Shown here: one piece after another, positions 8,005 to 16,511 of the stretch
Layout of the letters: each line of letters starts with the position of its first letter
How positions within the stretch are numbered: the first letter of the stretch is position 1
Origin: Tractidigestivibacter sp050946515
GTDB taxonomy: Bacteria > Actinomycetota > Coriobacteriia > Coriobacteriales > Atopobiaceae
Length of the DNA: 64,000 nt
Assembly: GCF_050946515.1 (NCBI RefSeq)
Contig: NZ_JBMNUX010000003.1
Coordinates: forward strand, 173,667-237,666
Direction of reading: 5' to 3'
Position numbers and translations under genes: made by a program
The notes under the pieces: generated by a model
What the model saw: the letters and a program-made list of their open reading frames with translations, nothing else
What the model was told of the DNA's origin: nothing
Databases searched by the model: none

Positions 8005-8889
8005 TTAGTACCACGAGATGCGCTCTGCTTGGGCGGACATGCGTTTCATCAAGCGAATGCCGGTTACGACCATCAAGACAAGCAAGGCAAAGAACAGCAG
8101 GCTGGACAGATCGCTGTCGATGCTTGCAAGCGTGTCATAGCTGCCGTGGCAGAATACCGGAACGAGGATGGCGCATGTCTGGTTGCCGGCGCGTTCGCCC
8201 GCGTTGCCCTTTGCATCTGCCAGCTTTGCCTTGCCATAGAAGCAGCCCATAAAGATGCCGAACATGCAGTGACCTGGTATTGCCGTGACCGCCCGAACAA
8301 AGGCGACGGAGATTCCGTAGTTAAAGACGTACAGAATGTTCTCGGCAATGGCAAAGCCAAGCCCGACGAACACTGCATAGACAATTCCGTCAAAGACGTA
8401 ATCAAAATGAGGGTCTTTCCACGTGCGCCATCTCAGGAAGAAGAACTTGCAGCCCTCTTCTACCAGAGCAACGATGATGAAGTTCTCAAAGGCAAGCGTC
8501 TCTAGGTCGTTGGGCTCGCCGCCGCCTAGGAACACCTCGGTTCCTAGCAGCTCAAGCAATACGGCGGGAAATGTCGAAAGCATGCCGCAAAGAAGAAGGC
8601 TCAGGAGGAGCCCTGCGGGCTCTTTTTCCATCGGGTCAAGCCTATAGACGTATACGAGAAGGATTACGGCAGGAAGCACTGCCAGCTGCAACATTAGCCT
8701 CACGAGCTTGCCCCAATTCTGTTGAGGTCGGATATCTATGGGGCCCTTGGGGCCCAAGAGCGAAATTGCTCTGGGAGAATTGTAAGGCGCAAGGCGAAGA
8801 GGAGAGGGGACGGGTGCCAAATGCCGCAGTGGCTGGCTAGTGCTGGTTTTCATCGGAATTGCAGAAGCACCGGCGCTCTCAGAGGACAT
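8005..8889 (-). CDS. PrsW-family intramembrane metalloprotease-like protein
   Basis: 294 residues from ATG 8889. The PrsW signature is present: LVEEGCKFFFL (EExxK), AENILYVF (E-N), AIPGHCMFG (H) and CHGSYD (H-x3-D), all within or beside hydrophobic helices; about six to eight TM segments are visible. Members cleave anti-sigma factors (Bacillus PrsW on RsiW) or are CAAX-type proteases. The N-terminal 60 residues are polar and Pro-rich. Start choice: ATG 8889 has AGGCG 8 nt upstream, and an in-frame TTG at 8910 is the alternative. No anti-sigma gene is visible nearby, so the substrate is unknown. An inverted-repeat element begins about 40 bp upstream. Confidence 0.85.
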   Translation of the reverse strand: MSSESAGASAIPMKTSTSQPLRHLAPVPSPLRLAPYNSPRAISLLGPKGPIDIRPQQNWGKLVRLMLQLAVLPAVILLVYVYRLDPMEKEPAGLLLSLLLCGMLSTFPAVLLELLGTEVFLGGGEPNDLETLAFENFIIVALVEEGCKFFFLRWRTWKDPHFDYVFDGIVYAVFVGLGFAIAENILYVFNYGISVAFVRAVTAIPGHCMFGIFMGCFYGKAKLADAKGNAGERAGNQTCAILVPVFCHGSYDTLASIDSDLSSLLFFALLVLMVVTGIRLMKRMSAQAERISWY

Positions 8890-8928
8890 TTTGCAGCGCC
8901 TAGCCGGCAATTATTTCCGTGTTGAAAA

Positions 8929-9090
8929 GCAGCTGCAAGAATTCTTCGGTTGTAGGTCTTTTTCGAAGAGACGCCTTAGTATCACCGGCGAGGTGCCATT
9001 TATCTACCTGCGGATTCTTTGACGTGAGGGTTGTCGATACTTTTGGGGTCCGCTTGAAAAGACCTACAACCGAAGATTTCTTGCAGCTGC
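8929..9090. mobile_element. MITE-like 162-bp terminal-inverted-repeat element, copy 1
   Basis: About 35-bp near-perfect terminal inverted repeats beginning GCAGCTGCAAGAA and containing CGGTTGTAGGTCTTTT (left 8929 on, right end 9090). The centre does not pair extensively. The same element, including an internal block CCGCAGGTAGA-AAATGGCAC-GGTGATACT, lies in reverse orientation at 41827-41986. No transposase is encoded; a short open frame through it is not a credible gene. Confidence 0.8.
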
Positions 9091-9217
9091 CTTCGTGGAC
9101 GCGCGCCGATTGGTCGCTTTCGGTCGCCTCGACACAGGGGTTCTTGGAGTTCCGCGCGCTTGGAGTAGGCGATATTAGTCCGGCTTCAGAAGAGACCGGA
9201 CGATATTTGGAGAAAAC

Positions 9218-9250
9218 CCTGCCTGGGCCATCTTTGATGGCCCAGGCAGG
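9218..9250. other. Perfect 15-bp hairpin in the 9091-9401 intergenic region
   Basis: CCTGCCTGGGCCATC pairs perfectly with its complement across a TTT loop. On the plus strand no T-run follows; on the minus strand GTTTTCTCC follows, so it could terminate leftward transcripts, but no minus-strand gene ends here. The rest of the 311-bp gap holds only a CCTTCAAAGG palindrome at 9321-9330 that might be a MerR-type operator half. Confidence 0.55.
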
Positions 9251-9401
9251 AGGCATGGGCGCAAGGCCATGCCGCGGGGGTTCGGATTCGGTAGAAAGGT
9301 ATGCGCATGCGGTATAGCAACCTTCAAAGGACGAATACCATGTTCCCTTGCGCTAGTGCCATGATTGTCTTGACAGATATAAGGACGGAAAGGGAGAAGC
9401 C

Positions 9402-9923
9402 GTGTCAAAGACAATCGTCGTATGGTTCTCGCACCCTGGCGAGACATATCTATCAGGGGAAATACGCACAGTCGAGCGTGGCAACTGCGAGAAGCTCGCC
9501 GAAGCCATTGCTTCTGACCTTGGCGCTGACAGCTTCCGTATCCAAGAGGCGGACCCGTATCCTGAAGACTACCAGCAGTGCATAGCGAAGGCGAAAGCAG
9601 ACAAGAATGCCAACTCCCGTCCTGCGCTTGCTGCTCCCGTCCCGGACCTTTCGCCCTATACCCACATGGTCCTCGTCTATCCCAACTGGTGGGGCACCAT
9701 GCCCATGCCGGTTCGCAGCTTTCTCGACGCCGCTGACCTGAGAGACATCACGGTCGCGCCGCTTTGCTCAAACGAGGGCTCGGGCATGGGGAGCTCCGAG
9801 AGCGACTTGCACACGGCATATCCCAAGGCCCACTACGTTCGCGGCCTATCCATTCTTGGTCACGATACCGATCGTTCGATTGACAAGGCAATTAGCTGGG
9901 CGCAGAAGAGCGTCGCTCGATAG
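9402..9923 (+). CDS. Flavodoxin-family protein
   Basis: 173 residues, flavodoxin-like FMN-binding fold. The first strand is IVVWFSHPGET; LVYPNWWGTMPMPV is the segment that carries the isoalloxazine-contacting Trp. An insert around residue 18-30 displaces the usual TxxTGNT phosphate loop, as in the flavodoxin_4 group. Start is GTG 9402 with GGGAG upstream. First gene of a five-gene operon with CMD, Fe-ADH, flavodoxin and cupin genes, a set common in anaerobes near MerR or LysR regulators. Role inferred as low-potential electron carrier or quinone reductase. Confidence 0.85.
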   Translation: MSKTIVVWFSHPGETYLSGEIRTVERGNCEKLAEAIASDLGADSFRIQEADPYPEDYQQCIAKAKADKNANSRPALAAPVPDLSPYTHMVLVYPNWWGTMPMPVRSFLDAADLRDITVAPLCSNEGSGMGSSESDLHTAYPKAHYVRGLSILGHDTDRSIDKAISWAQKSVAR

Positions 9924-9938
9924 GAGAAAGGGTTCAAC

Positions 9939-10715
9939 ATGGCAAATATCAATCGCACCCAAGCCGCACAGGCCTATAGGGACCGCCTTTTTGCAGGAGC
10001 GGAGAGCCCTCTCGCATCGACAGATCCCGAACTCGTTGAAATCTGGGAGAACTTCGCTTTCGACGAGGTCGCCTCTCGTACTGACATTGACGAGCGCACG
10101 CGCTTTGTCTGCATCCTTGCCGCGCTCATGGGCTGCCAGGGCACGGATCTCTTCCGAGAGATGGTCCCCGCAGCGCTCAATGCGGGCGTAACGCCGGTTG
10201 AGCTCAAGGAAATCGTCTATCAGGGCGTTGACTACCTGGGCATGGGTCGGGTGTATCCATTCGTGCGCATCGCTTCTGACGTGTTGGACGAGAAGTGCAT
10301 CGACCAGCCCCTCGAGCCCCGCTCCACCACTACGCGCGAGACGCGCCTTGCCGCTGGCAGCCAAGCGCAGGTAGACATCTTCGGCGACGGCATGAAGGGC
10401 TTTGCCGAGTCCGGCCCTGCGGAGCGTCGCCACATCAATCAGTGGCTTGCGGCCAACTGCTTCGGCGACTTCTACACCCGCAAGGGTCTTGACCTGCGCG
10501 AGCGCGAGCTCATCACCTTCTGCTTCATCGCCGCCCAGGGCGGATGCGAGCCCCAGCTCACGAGCCACGCGGGCGGCAACATGGCCATGGGAAACAGCCG
10601 CGCCTTCCTGATTGGCGTCGTCTCGCAGCTGGTGCCCTACCTTGGCTATCCGCGCTCGCTCAACGCTCTTACCTGCATCGATAACGCCGCTCGCAAGCGC
10701 GGAGAACTGGACTAG
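9939..10715 (+). CDS. Carboxymuconolactone decarboxylase (CMD/AhpD-fold) family protein, two domains
   Basis: 258 residues with two CMD repeats. The first is DERTRFVCILAALMGCQGTD around residues 50-70, and the second is LRERELITFCFIAAQGGCEP around residues 185-205. Each has a single Cys rather than the CxxC of AhpD peroxidase, so a lactone, isomerase or redox-sensing role is as likely as peroxidase activity. ATG 9939 follows AGGAGAAAGGG, and the gene starts 15 nt after the flavodoxin stop. The partner cupin gene at 12543 often accompanies such proteins. Confidence 0.85.
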   Translation: MANINRTQAAQAYRDRLFAGAESPLASTDPELVEIWENFAFDEVASRTDIDERTRFVCILAALMGCQGTDLFREMVPAALNAGVTPVELKEIVYQGVDYLGMGRVYPFVRIASDVLDEKCIDQPLEPRSTTTRETRLAAGSQAQVDIFGDGMKGFAESGPAERRHINQWLAANCFGDFYTRKGLDLRERELITFCFIAAQGGCEPQLTSHAGGNMAMGNSRAFLIGVVSQLVPYLGYPRSLNALTCIDNAARKRGELD

Positions 10716-10828
10716 CCAGCCAAGCTATGTGCTCTATGCATAGCAACCGACCTCATTGGCATGGTGCCAAGCTCTCCAGCAGAGGGAAGATTGTCCTGTA
10801 AGAAACGCTAACAGACCGGAGGGACTTC

Positions 10829-12022
10829 ATGTTCGATTCCAACCTCTCGTATTCCTTCAACGCCCCCACGCGCGTCATCTTTGGCCCTGGCAGCCTAAAC
10901 AAGCTGCACGAGCAGCAGCTCCCTGGAAAGAAGGCGATGATTGTCATCTCGTCGGGCAAGTCAACGCGCGCGAACGGCTACCTCGATCGCACCGAGGCAG
11001 AGCTTGATGCCGCGGGCGTCGAGCACGTCGTCTTTGACGGGGTTGGCTCTAACCCCACCAAGGAGGCTGTCGAAGCCGGCGCTAAGGTCGCCCGCGAGAA
11101 CGGCTGCGACTTTGTCGTCGCGCTGGGCGGAGGCTCGGTGCTTGATGCCGGTAAGGTAATGGCCATGTTCGCCCCGCAGCCGGGCGACGACCTCTGGGAT
11201 TATGCTGGCGGCACAACTGGCAAGAACAAGCCCCTCGTGAATCCGTCGCTTCCCTGGATCGCCATTACCACGACCGCCGGAACTGGCTCTGAGGTTGACG
11301 CCGCGGGCGTTATCTCGAAGCTCGAGACCCACGAGAAAATCGGCGTGGGCGCGGCCGACCTCAATGCGAAGATCGCCATCGTTGACCCCGAGCTCATGCT
11401 CACCGTCCCTGCGAAGTTCACCGCTTACCAGGGCTTCGACGCCCTCTTCCACAGCCTCGAGGGCTACATCTCAAAGCCAGCCAACCTCTTCTCCGATATG
11501 GTGCAGCTCGCGGCAATCGAGAACATCTCGACCTGGCTGCCGCGCGCCGTGGCTGACGGCTCCGACCTCGAAGCCCGTGCGCACATGGCCTTCGCAAACA
11601 CGATGAGCGGCTACTCGATGGTGACCTCCGCCTGCACCTCCGAGCACTCGATGGAGCACGCGATGAGCGCCTTCCATCCCGAGCTTCCTCACGGCGCCGG
11701 ACTCACCATGATCAGCCTTGCCTACTTTGGCTACTGGATCGACCGCCACGTCTGCGACAGCCGCTTTGTGGACATGGCGCGCGCCATGGGCAAGAAGGAC
11801 GCCGAGAAGCCCGAGGACTTCCTCGAAGCCCTGCGCGGACTGCAGGAGGTCTGCGGCGTTGATGACCTGCGCATGAGCGACTACGGCTTCACGGGCACCC
11901 ACGAGGAGGCTCTCGAGCTGGCTCGCACTGCTCGCTCGACGATGGGCGGCCTGTTCATGTGCGACCCGGATACGACCACTGACGAGGACATCGCCGGCAT
12001 TTACGAGCGCTCGTTCAAGTAG
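10829..12022 (+). CDS. Iron-containing alcohol dehydrogenase
   Basis: 397 residues, group III (Fe) ADH. The N-terminal Rossmann domain has GGGSVLDAGKVMA (NAD(P) pyrophosphate contact) and TTTAGTGSEVD. The metal site is D in the IVDPELM segment plus three His in FDALFHSLEGY, SEHSMEHAMS and LPHGAGL. Closest described types are butanol, lactaldehyde or 1,3-propanediol dehydrogenases; substrate not readable. Good Shine-Dalgarno (GGAGGG) before ATG 10829. 113 bp separate it from the CMD gene, and its stop overlaps the Shine-Dalgarno of the next gene, so it lies within the same unit. Confidence 0.92.
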   Translation: MFDSNLSYSFNAPTRVIFGPGSLNKLHEQQLPGKKAMIVISSGKSTRANGYLDRTEAELDAAGVEHVVFDGVGSNPTKEAVEAGAKVARENGCDFVVALGGGSVLDAGKVMAMFAPQPGDDLWDYAGGTTGKNKPLVNPSLPWIAITTTAGTGSEVDAAGVISKLETHEKIGVGAADLNAKIAIVDPELMLTVPAKFTAYQGFDALFHSLEGYISKPANLFSDMVQLAAIENISTWLPRAVADGSDLEARAHMAFANTMSGYSMVTSACTSEHSMEHAMSAFHPELPHGAGLTMISLAYFGYWIDRHVCDSRFVDMARAMGKKDAEKPEDFLEALRGLQEVCGVDDLRMSDYGFTGTHEEALELARTARSTMGGLFMCDPDTTTDEDIAGIYERSFK

Positions 12023-12031
12023 GGGGTTCGC

Positions 12032-12541
12032 GTGAAGACACTCGTTGCATATTTTACCTGGTCAAACGGCAATACCGAGAACATCGCGCGCCGGCTTGCC
12101 AAGGCCCTTGGCGCCGACCTCGAGCAGATTCGCACCGTCGTGCCCTACGACGGAAGCTACGACGAGGTGGTCGAGCAGGGCAGGCGCGAAGTCAATCAGG
12201 GCTATGAGCCAGAGCTCAAGCCCCTTGAGCACGACGTCTCCGACTACGACGTGATTTGCGTCGGCACTCCTACGTGGTGGTACACGATGGCGCCTGCCGT
12301 GAGCTCGTACTTCTCGGCAAATGACTGGACTGGCAAGGTTGTGGTCCCGTTTATGACAAATGGCGGCTGGCCGGGTACGGTGATCGACGACATGGAGTCG
12401 GCCGCCGAGGGAGCGGATATACTCGAGCCCATGGAAGTTCAGTTTGACTCGCAGGGCGGCTCGCACCAGAGGACTCCCGACCGCGAGGTTTCAGCCTGGA
12501 TTGATCGCGTAAAAGCTGCTGTTGATAAAAGGAGAAACTAA
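12032..12541 (+). CDS. Flavodoxin-family protein (flavodoxin_4 type)
   Basis: 169 residues. LVAYFTWSNGNTENIARRLA is the FMN phosphate loop (S-N-G-N-T), CVGTPTWWYTMAPAV the second flavin contact, and FMTNGGWPGTVIDDM the third loop. It keeps the canonical phosphate loop that the first flavodoxin lacks, so the two probably differ in partner. GTG 12032 with AGGGGG overlapping the ADH stop codon, indicating translational coupling. Confidence 0.9.
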   Translation: MKTLVAYFTWSNGNTENIARRLAKALGADLEQIRTVVPYDGSYDEVVEQGRREVNQGYEPELKPLEHDVSDYDVICVGTPTWWYTMAPAVSSYFSANDWTGKVVVPFMTNGGWPGTVIDDMESAAEGADILEPMEVQFDSQGGSHQRTPDREVSAWIDRVKAAVDKRRN

Positions 12542-12542
12542 C

Positions 12543-12971
12543 ATGAGCAAGGACGACACCATCACGAGCAAGGATGGCCTCTCGAAGGACTTCCCGCTGG
12601 GCGAGGAGAACGTCAACTACGCCAAGTGGTTCACCGGAACCAGCTACCTGGCCGGTCTTGGCGATCCGCAGCTGGGCACCTCGAACGTGACCTTTGAGCC
12701 GGGCTGCCGCAACTGGTGGCACATCCACCACAAGGGCGGCCAGGTGCTGATCTGCATCGCCGGTCGCGGCTGGTACCAGGAGGAGGGCAAGCCTGCCCAG
12801 GAGCTTCATCCCGGCGACGTCGTGAGCATTCCGCCCGAGGTCAAGCACTGGCACGGCGCTGCCAAGGACAGCTGGTTCCAGCACATCGCGCTTTCGGTGC
12901 CCGCGGAGGGCGCATCGGCCGAGTGGGTGGAGCCCGTCACTGACGAGCAGTACGCGTCGGTGGAGAAGTAG
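12543..12971 (+). CDS. Cupin-domain protein
   Basis: 142 residues, one cupin_2 barrel. Motif 1 is WWHIHHKGGQVLICIAGRGW (H-x-H and a Gln at the usual Glu position); motif 2 is HPGDVVSIPPEVKHWHGA with the third His. Such cupins with CMD partners are annotated in many anaerobes, but their reaction is not established. ATG 12543 lies 1 bp after the flavodoxin stop with AAAGGAG upstream. Last gene of the redox operon; a weak GGCGCC hairpin follows at about 12971. Confidence 0.88.
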   Translation: MSKDDTITSKDGLSKDFPLGEENVNYAKWFTGTSYLAGLGDPQLGTSNVTFEPGCRNWWHIHHKGGQVLICIAGRGWYQEEGKPAQELHPGDVVSIPPEVKHWHGAAKDSWFQHIALSVPAEGASAEWVEPVTDEQYASVEK

Positions 12972-13069
12972 GCGCCAATAAGGCGCGTTTCGCCACCCCC
13001 TTACGCTGCGTTTACCATGCCGCGCCTCCTCTTCCCTAGACTCGGGGGAGAGGAGGCGTTTTTGAGTCC

Positions 13070-13663
13070 ATGGAAAAGTCGACACGGCAGGCACGGCATA
13101 GTGTGCGAAGGAAGATGCTGCTCTACATCTTTCTGGCGATTGTTACCCTTGGGATCATCTTTGGGGGAAGCTTCCTGGATCGGATCGCCTCGGTTGGCTA
13201 TTCCGCGTTCTGGATTCAGCTGATTGCCTCCTCGCTTATCGGAGTCGCCTTTCTGGTGGGAGGCGTGATCATCATCGTTTACCTGATAAACAAGGGGACG
13301 CGTGGGGAGCTCCTCGAAGGCGACGAAGGGTCCCACCAGGTGAAGGTCGTGCTCGCGATGGTCTGCCTCAGCTTGATGTGTCTGGCCATTGGGGCGATAC
13401 TGATGCTCGCCTTCAACGACTACGTCCGTGACATTCCCTACCTCAGCGACCCTATCGTGGCGGACCTGACGGACATCTCGACCGATACTGACGACAGCGG
13501 AGACAGCACCACCTATTACGTAAGAGGCGTTGACGAGCAGGGGCAGCGCCTCTCCTTCAGCGTCTCAAGGGACGTGTGGGAGCACTACTCGAGCGGCGAG
13601 CATCCCCTGGTGACGGTTTCCTATCTGCCTAACAGCCACGTGGTCATCTCGATGCTGGAATAG
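13070..13663 (+). CDS. Membrane protein of unknown function with extracytoplasmic C-terminal domain
   Basis: 197 residues. Hydrophobic segments at about 17-35, 45-70 and 92-115, then about 80 residues rich in Thr, Ser and Asp (STDTDDSGDSTTYYVRG) that look secreted. The final part (SFSVSRDVWEHY, VTVSYLPNSHVVISM) resembles the small extracytoplasmic beta domain of DUF3592-like proteins; that is a guess. ATG 13070 lies 13 nt from GGAGG, a long spacing. Sits between the redox operon and its probable MerR regulator. Confidence 0.65.
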   Translation: MEKSTRQARHSVRRKMLLYIFLAIVTLGIIFGGSFLDRIASVGYSAFWIQLIASSLIGVAFLVGGVIIIVYLINKGTRGELLEGDEGSHQVKVVLAMVCLSLMCLAIGAILMLAFNDYVRDIPYLSDPIVADLTDISTDTDDSGDSTTYYVRGVDEQGQRLSFSVSRDVWEHYSSGEHPLVTVSYLPNSHVVISMLE

Positions 13664-13907
13664 GCTGTGGTTAGCATGTGCTTGGGTGGCCTTCACGGCT
13701 TTCCCAGCGTCCCAGCCGTGATGGACTAATTCATTTTCTTATGCACTATGGTCGGAAGGCGGGGCTGTCGCTAGCCCAAAGGGAACCGCAAGCCCGCATA
13801 CCTGCTCCATGTGCGCGAAGTCGCCGCTCGCCGGATTTCGCCGCGCTCGTGCAGGGAAAAACTATGTACCTTGTATCGGGTTCATTTTTTGCGAACGGAG
13901 GGCGCCG

Positions 13908-14759
13908 ATGCGAGAGAACGAGCTTGTCAAGATCAGCGAGATGGCCAAGATTCATGGCATTTCTCGTCAGACGCTCATCCTGTACGACCGCATGGGGCTC
14001 TTCAAGCCGTCGTATGTCAGCGAGACGGGATATCGCTACTACAGCATCGACCAAGTTCCGCAGCTTCGCGAAATCATCTTTCTGCGCGACATCGGAGTCT
14101 CGCTCTCCGACATTGCCGAATACATGAAAGATCGAACTACCGAGCGCTTGCAGGACGTGCTCTCCGAGCGGCTCGCCGCGATTGACGAAGAAATGGCGAC
14201 GCTCGAGCGCCAGCGCACCTTTGTCAAGCAGCGCCAGCAGCTGCATGCGCACGTGGCCACCAAGAGCAAGAACGTGGGCCGGCCCTACTTCGAGTGGATG
14301 GAGGAGCGCCACGCCATCTTTGAGCCGTACCCCTCGAGCCACATGGACGAGCGGTCGCTGCACCTGACGCTGATGAACGCGTGGCGGCACCTCTCGAAGC
14401 TTGAGATGGTCCCGTCATGCGGCTTTGGATCGCTGATTCGTACCAAGGCGCTCTCGAGCGACGAGCCGCTTTCCGGCGCGGGCAGCATCATCATGCTCCC
14501 GGAAGAGGTGGACTCCAAGCGGCTTCATGACGCCGGCATCGATGACCAGCACTTTGTTGTGCTTCCGGCAGGCGAGTACGTGACGCTGTATACCTACGAG
14601 ATGCCCTATGAGCTCGACTCCGACCGTTGGCTCATGAGCTGGATGACCGAGCAAGGCATAGAGCCAAAGGGCGACATCGTGGACCTGTGCCTGCTCGACT
14701 TGATGTTTCATGGCGAGGGCGAGAAGGACCTCTGCCAGCTTGAGGTTCGCGTGGGCTAG
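13908..14759 (+). CDS. MerR-family transcriptional activator with effector-binding domain
   Basis: 283 residues. The N-terminal winged HTH (residues 6-75) reads VKISEMAKIHGISRQTLILY then TGYRYYSIDQVPQLREI, the canonical MerR pattern. A long dimerisation helix (about 78-120, IDEEMATLERQRTFVKQRQQ) and a GyrI-like/BmrR-type effector domain follow. Start placed at ATG 13908 on the basis of CGGAGGG 6 nt upstream; the frame is open further 5' but without a ribosome site. It probably senses a small hydrophobic or aromatic compound and activates the flavodoxin-CMD-ADH operon on its left or the ubiD operon on its right; both are inference. Confidence 0.85.
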   Translation: MRENELVKISEMAKIHGISRQTLILYDRMGLFKPSYVSETGYRYYSIDQVPQLREIIFLRDIGVSLSDIAEYMKDRTTERLQDVLSERLAAIDEEMATLERQRTFVKQRQQLHAHVATKSKNVGRPYFEWMEERHAIFEPYPSSHMDERSLHLTLMNAWRHLSKLEMVPSCGFGSLIRTKALSSDEPLSGAGSIIMLPEEVDSKRLHDAGIDDQHFVVLPAGEYVTLYTYEMPYELDSDRWLMSWMTEQGIEPKGDIVDLCLLDLMFHGEGEKDLCQLEVRVG

Positions 14760-14765
14760 CTCCGC

Positions 14766-14842
14766 GGCTGGCGCGCCAGCCGAGGGGCTGGTGCGGTAGC
14801 CTCGCGGCTGGTGCGCTGCAGCGGGTGGACAGCGCCAGCCGC
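14766..14842. repeat. GC-rich GGCTGG palindromes between merR and ubiD
   Basis: GGCTGGCGCGCCAGCC (14766-14781) is a perfect palindrome. GCGGCTGGTGCGCTG (14804-14818) pairs with CAGCGCCAGCCGC (14830-14842) apart from a bulge. Four GGCTGG/CCAGCC words occur in 77 bp. May terminate the merR transcript or be repeat-derived; there is no T-run. The 14843-15008 remainder is the presumed ubiD leader, with no clear promoter. Confidence 0.6.
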
Positions 14843-15008
14843 GCGACGCCTCGGGTCAAGAGCGTCCATTTATCTGCGAAAATGCCGTTCGCCGAAATGT
14901 TTTGCCCTTCTCGCTTGACTCGATACCAGCTACACTCTCGTACCTTCGTTCCGATGCGGTGGCGGTCCCGTGGCCGCCATGGATACGCAAGAAGACGAAG
15001 GAGAACAG

Positions 15009-16493
15009 ATGAAGGCAAGCGAGATTCACGACCTGCGCAGCGCCCTGGAGTACCTCTCCGAGCAGCCGGGCCAGCTCCTGACCACCGACACCGAGGTCGA
15101 CCCCGACGCAGAGGTCTCGGGCGTCTACCGTTACGTCGGCGCTGGCGGGACCGTCAAGCGCCCGACCAAGGAAGGCCCCGCGATGGTCTTCAATAACATC
15201 AAGGGCTTTGATGACGCCAAGGTCGCCATCGGCCTTCTCGCCAGCCGCAAGCGCGTCTCCGAGCTCATCGGCCTTGAGGAGGAGCACCTTGGCATCGAGA
15301 TGGGCAAGAAGCTCAACCACACCATCCCGCCCGTCATGATAGAGGAGGGCAAGCACATCGACTGCCAGGAGGTCGTGCACAAGGCCACCGACCCCGACTT
15401 CGACCTGCGCACGCTCGTGCCCGCGCCCACCAACACCCCCGAGGACGCCGGCCCCTACATCACGATGGGCCTCTGCATGGGGCACAACCCCGACGACACC
15501 ATGTCCGACGTCACGATCCACCGCCTGTGCATCGAGTCCAAGGACACCCTCGGCATGTGGATTACGCCGGGTAGCCGTCATTTGGGTGCCTTCTTCGACC
15601 AGTGGAAGGAGAAGGGCGAGGACATGCCCATCTCCGTCTCCATCGGCCTTGACCCCGCCGTCTACATGAGCGCCGGCTTCGAGGCGCCCACGACGCCGCT
15701 TGGCTACAACGAGCTTCAGATTGCCGGCGCCCTGCGCGGAAAGCCCGTCGAGCTGGCCCAGTGCCTCACCGTCCCCGAGAAGTGCGTCGCCAACGCCGAG
15801 TACGTCATCGAGGGCTACCTCTCCATCACCGACACCGTCCGCGAGGACATCAACACCAACACCGGCAAGGCCATGCCTGAGTTCCCTGGCTACACCGGCG
15901 ACGCCAAGCCCGCGCTGCCCGTCATCCACGTGACCGCCGTCACGCACCGCGAGCACCCCATCATGCAGTCCTGCATCGGTCCGTCCCACGAGCACGTCTC
16001 GATGGCCGGCATTCCCACCGAGGCGTCCATCTACAAGATGGTGGAGACCGCCATTCCGGGACGCCTGCTCAACGTGCACGCGGCTCCCTGCGGCGGCGGC
16101 AAGTTCGTCGCCATCCTGCAGTTCAAGAAGTCCTCGATCAACGATGAGGGCCGCCAGCGCAACGCCGCCATGCTCGCGTTCTCTGCGTTCTCCGAGCTCA
16201 AGCACGTCTTCCTGGTTGACGAGGACGTCGACATCTTCGACATGAGCGACGTCATGTGGGCCATGACCACGCGCTTCCAGGCCGACACCGACCTCATCAC
16301 CATCCCCGGCTGCCACTGCCACGTGCTCGACCCGTCCAACGACCCCTCGATGGACCCGTCCATCCGCGTGCACGGCATCGCCTGCAAGGCCATCTTCGAC
16401 TGCACCGTCCCGTTCGACCGCAAGGCCAACTTCGAGCGCTGCCACTTCCTTGAGATCGACAAGGACAAGTGGGCGACCGAGCTGAACGCGTAA
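15009..16493 (+). CDS. UbiD-family prenyl-FMN-dependent (de)carboxylase, gallate/aromatic acid type
   Basis: 494 residues. UbiD enzymes bind prenylated FMN and reversibly decarboxylate aromatic or unsaturated acids. Visible signatures: SDVTIHRLCIESKDTLGM in the cofactor domain, the VEGY-like YVIEGYL, and an acid-bearing stretch before MPEFPGYTG that corresponds to the REP...GEFTGYY element of E. coli UbiD. C-terminal FLVDEDVDIFD and WAMTTRFQ are also typical. Length fits the LpdC/ShdC-type decarboxylases of gallate and hydroxybenzoates. ATG 15009 has AAGGAG 5 nt upstream. It heads an operon with a carboxylate transporter, UbiX, an isoprenoid isomerase and an LpdD-like protein. Substrate inferred. 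Confidence 0.88.
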   Translation: MKASEIHDLRSALEYLSEQPGQLLTTDTEVDPDAEVSGVYRYVGAGGTVKRPTKEGPAMVFNNIKGFDDAKVAIGLLASRKRVSELIGLEEEHLGIEMGKKLNHTIPPVMIEEGKHIDCQEVVHKATDPDFDLRTLVPAPTNTPEDAGPYITMGLCMGHNPDDTMSDVTIHRLCIESKDTLGMWITPGSRHLGAFFDQWKEKGEDMPISVSIGLDPAVYMSAGFEAPTTPLGYNELQIAGALRGKPVELAQCLTVPEKCVANAEYVIEGYLSITDTVREDINTNTGKAMPEFPGYTGDAKPALPVIHVTAVTHREHPIMQSCIGPSHEHVSMAGIPTEASIYKMVETAIPGRLLNVHAAPCGGGKFVAILQFKKSSINDEGRQRNAAMLAFSAFSELKHVFLVDEDVDIFDMSDVMWAMTTRFQADTDLITIPGCHCHVLDPSNDPSMDPSIRVHGIACKAIFDCTVPFDRKANFERCHFLEIDKDKWATELNA

Positions 16494-16511
16494 GAGAAGG
16501 GAACACGAAGC

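Noticed and set aside
9218..9250. Terminator of a minus-strand transcript
   Set aside because: The hairpin is strong, but no minus-strand gene lies upstream of it, so it is listed only as a hairpin of unknown role.
8919..9317. 132-codon frame across the inverted-repeat element at 8929
   Set aside because: It simply reads through both arms of the element, giving similar peptides from each arm; no ribosome site.
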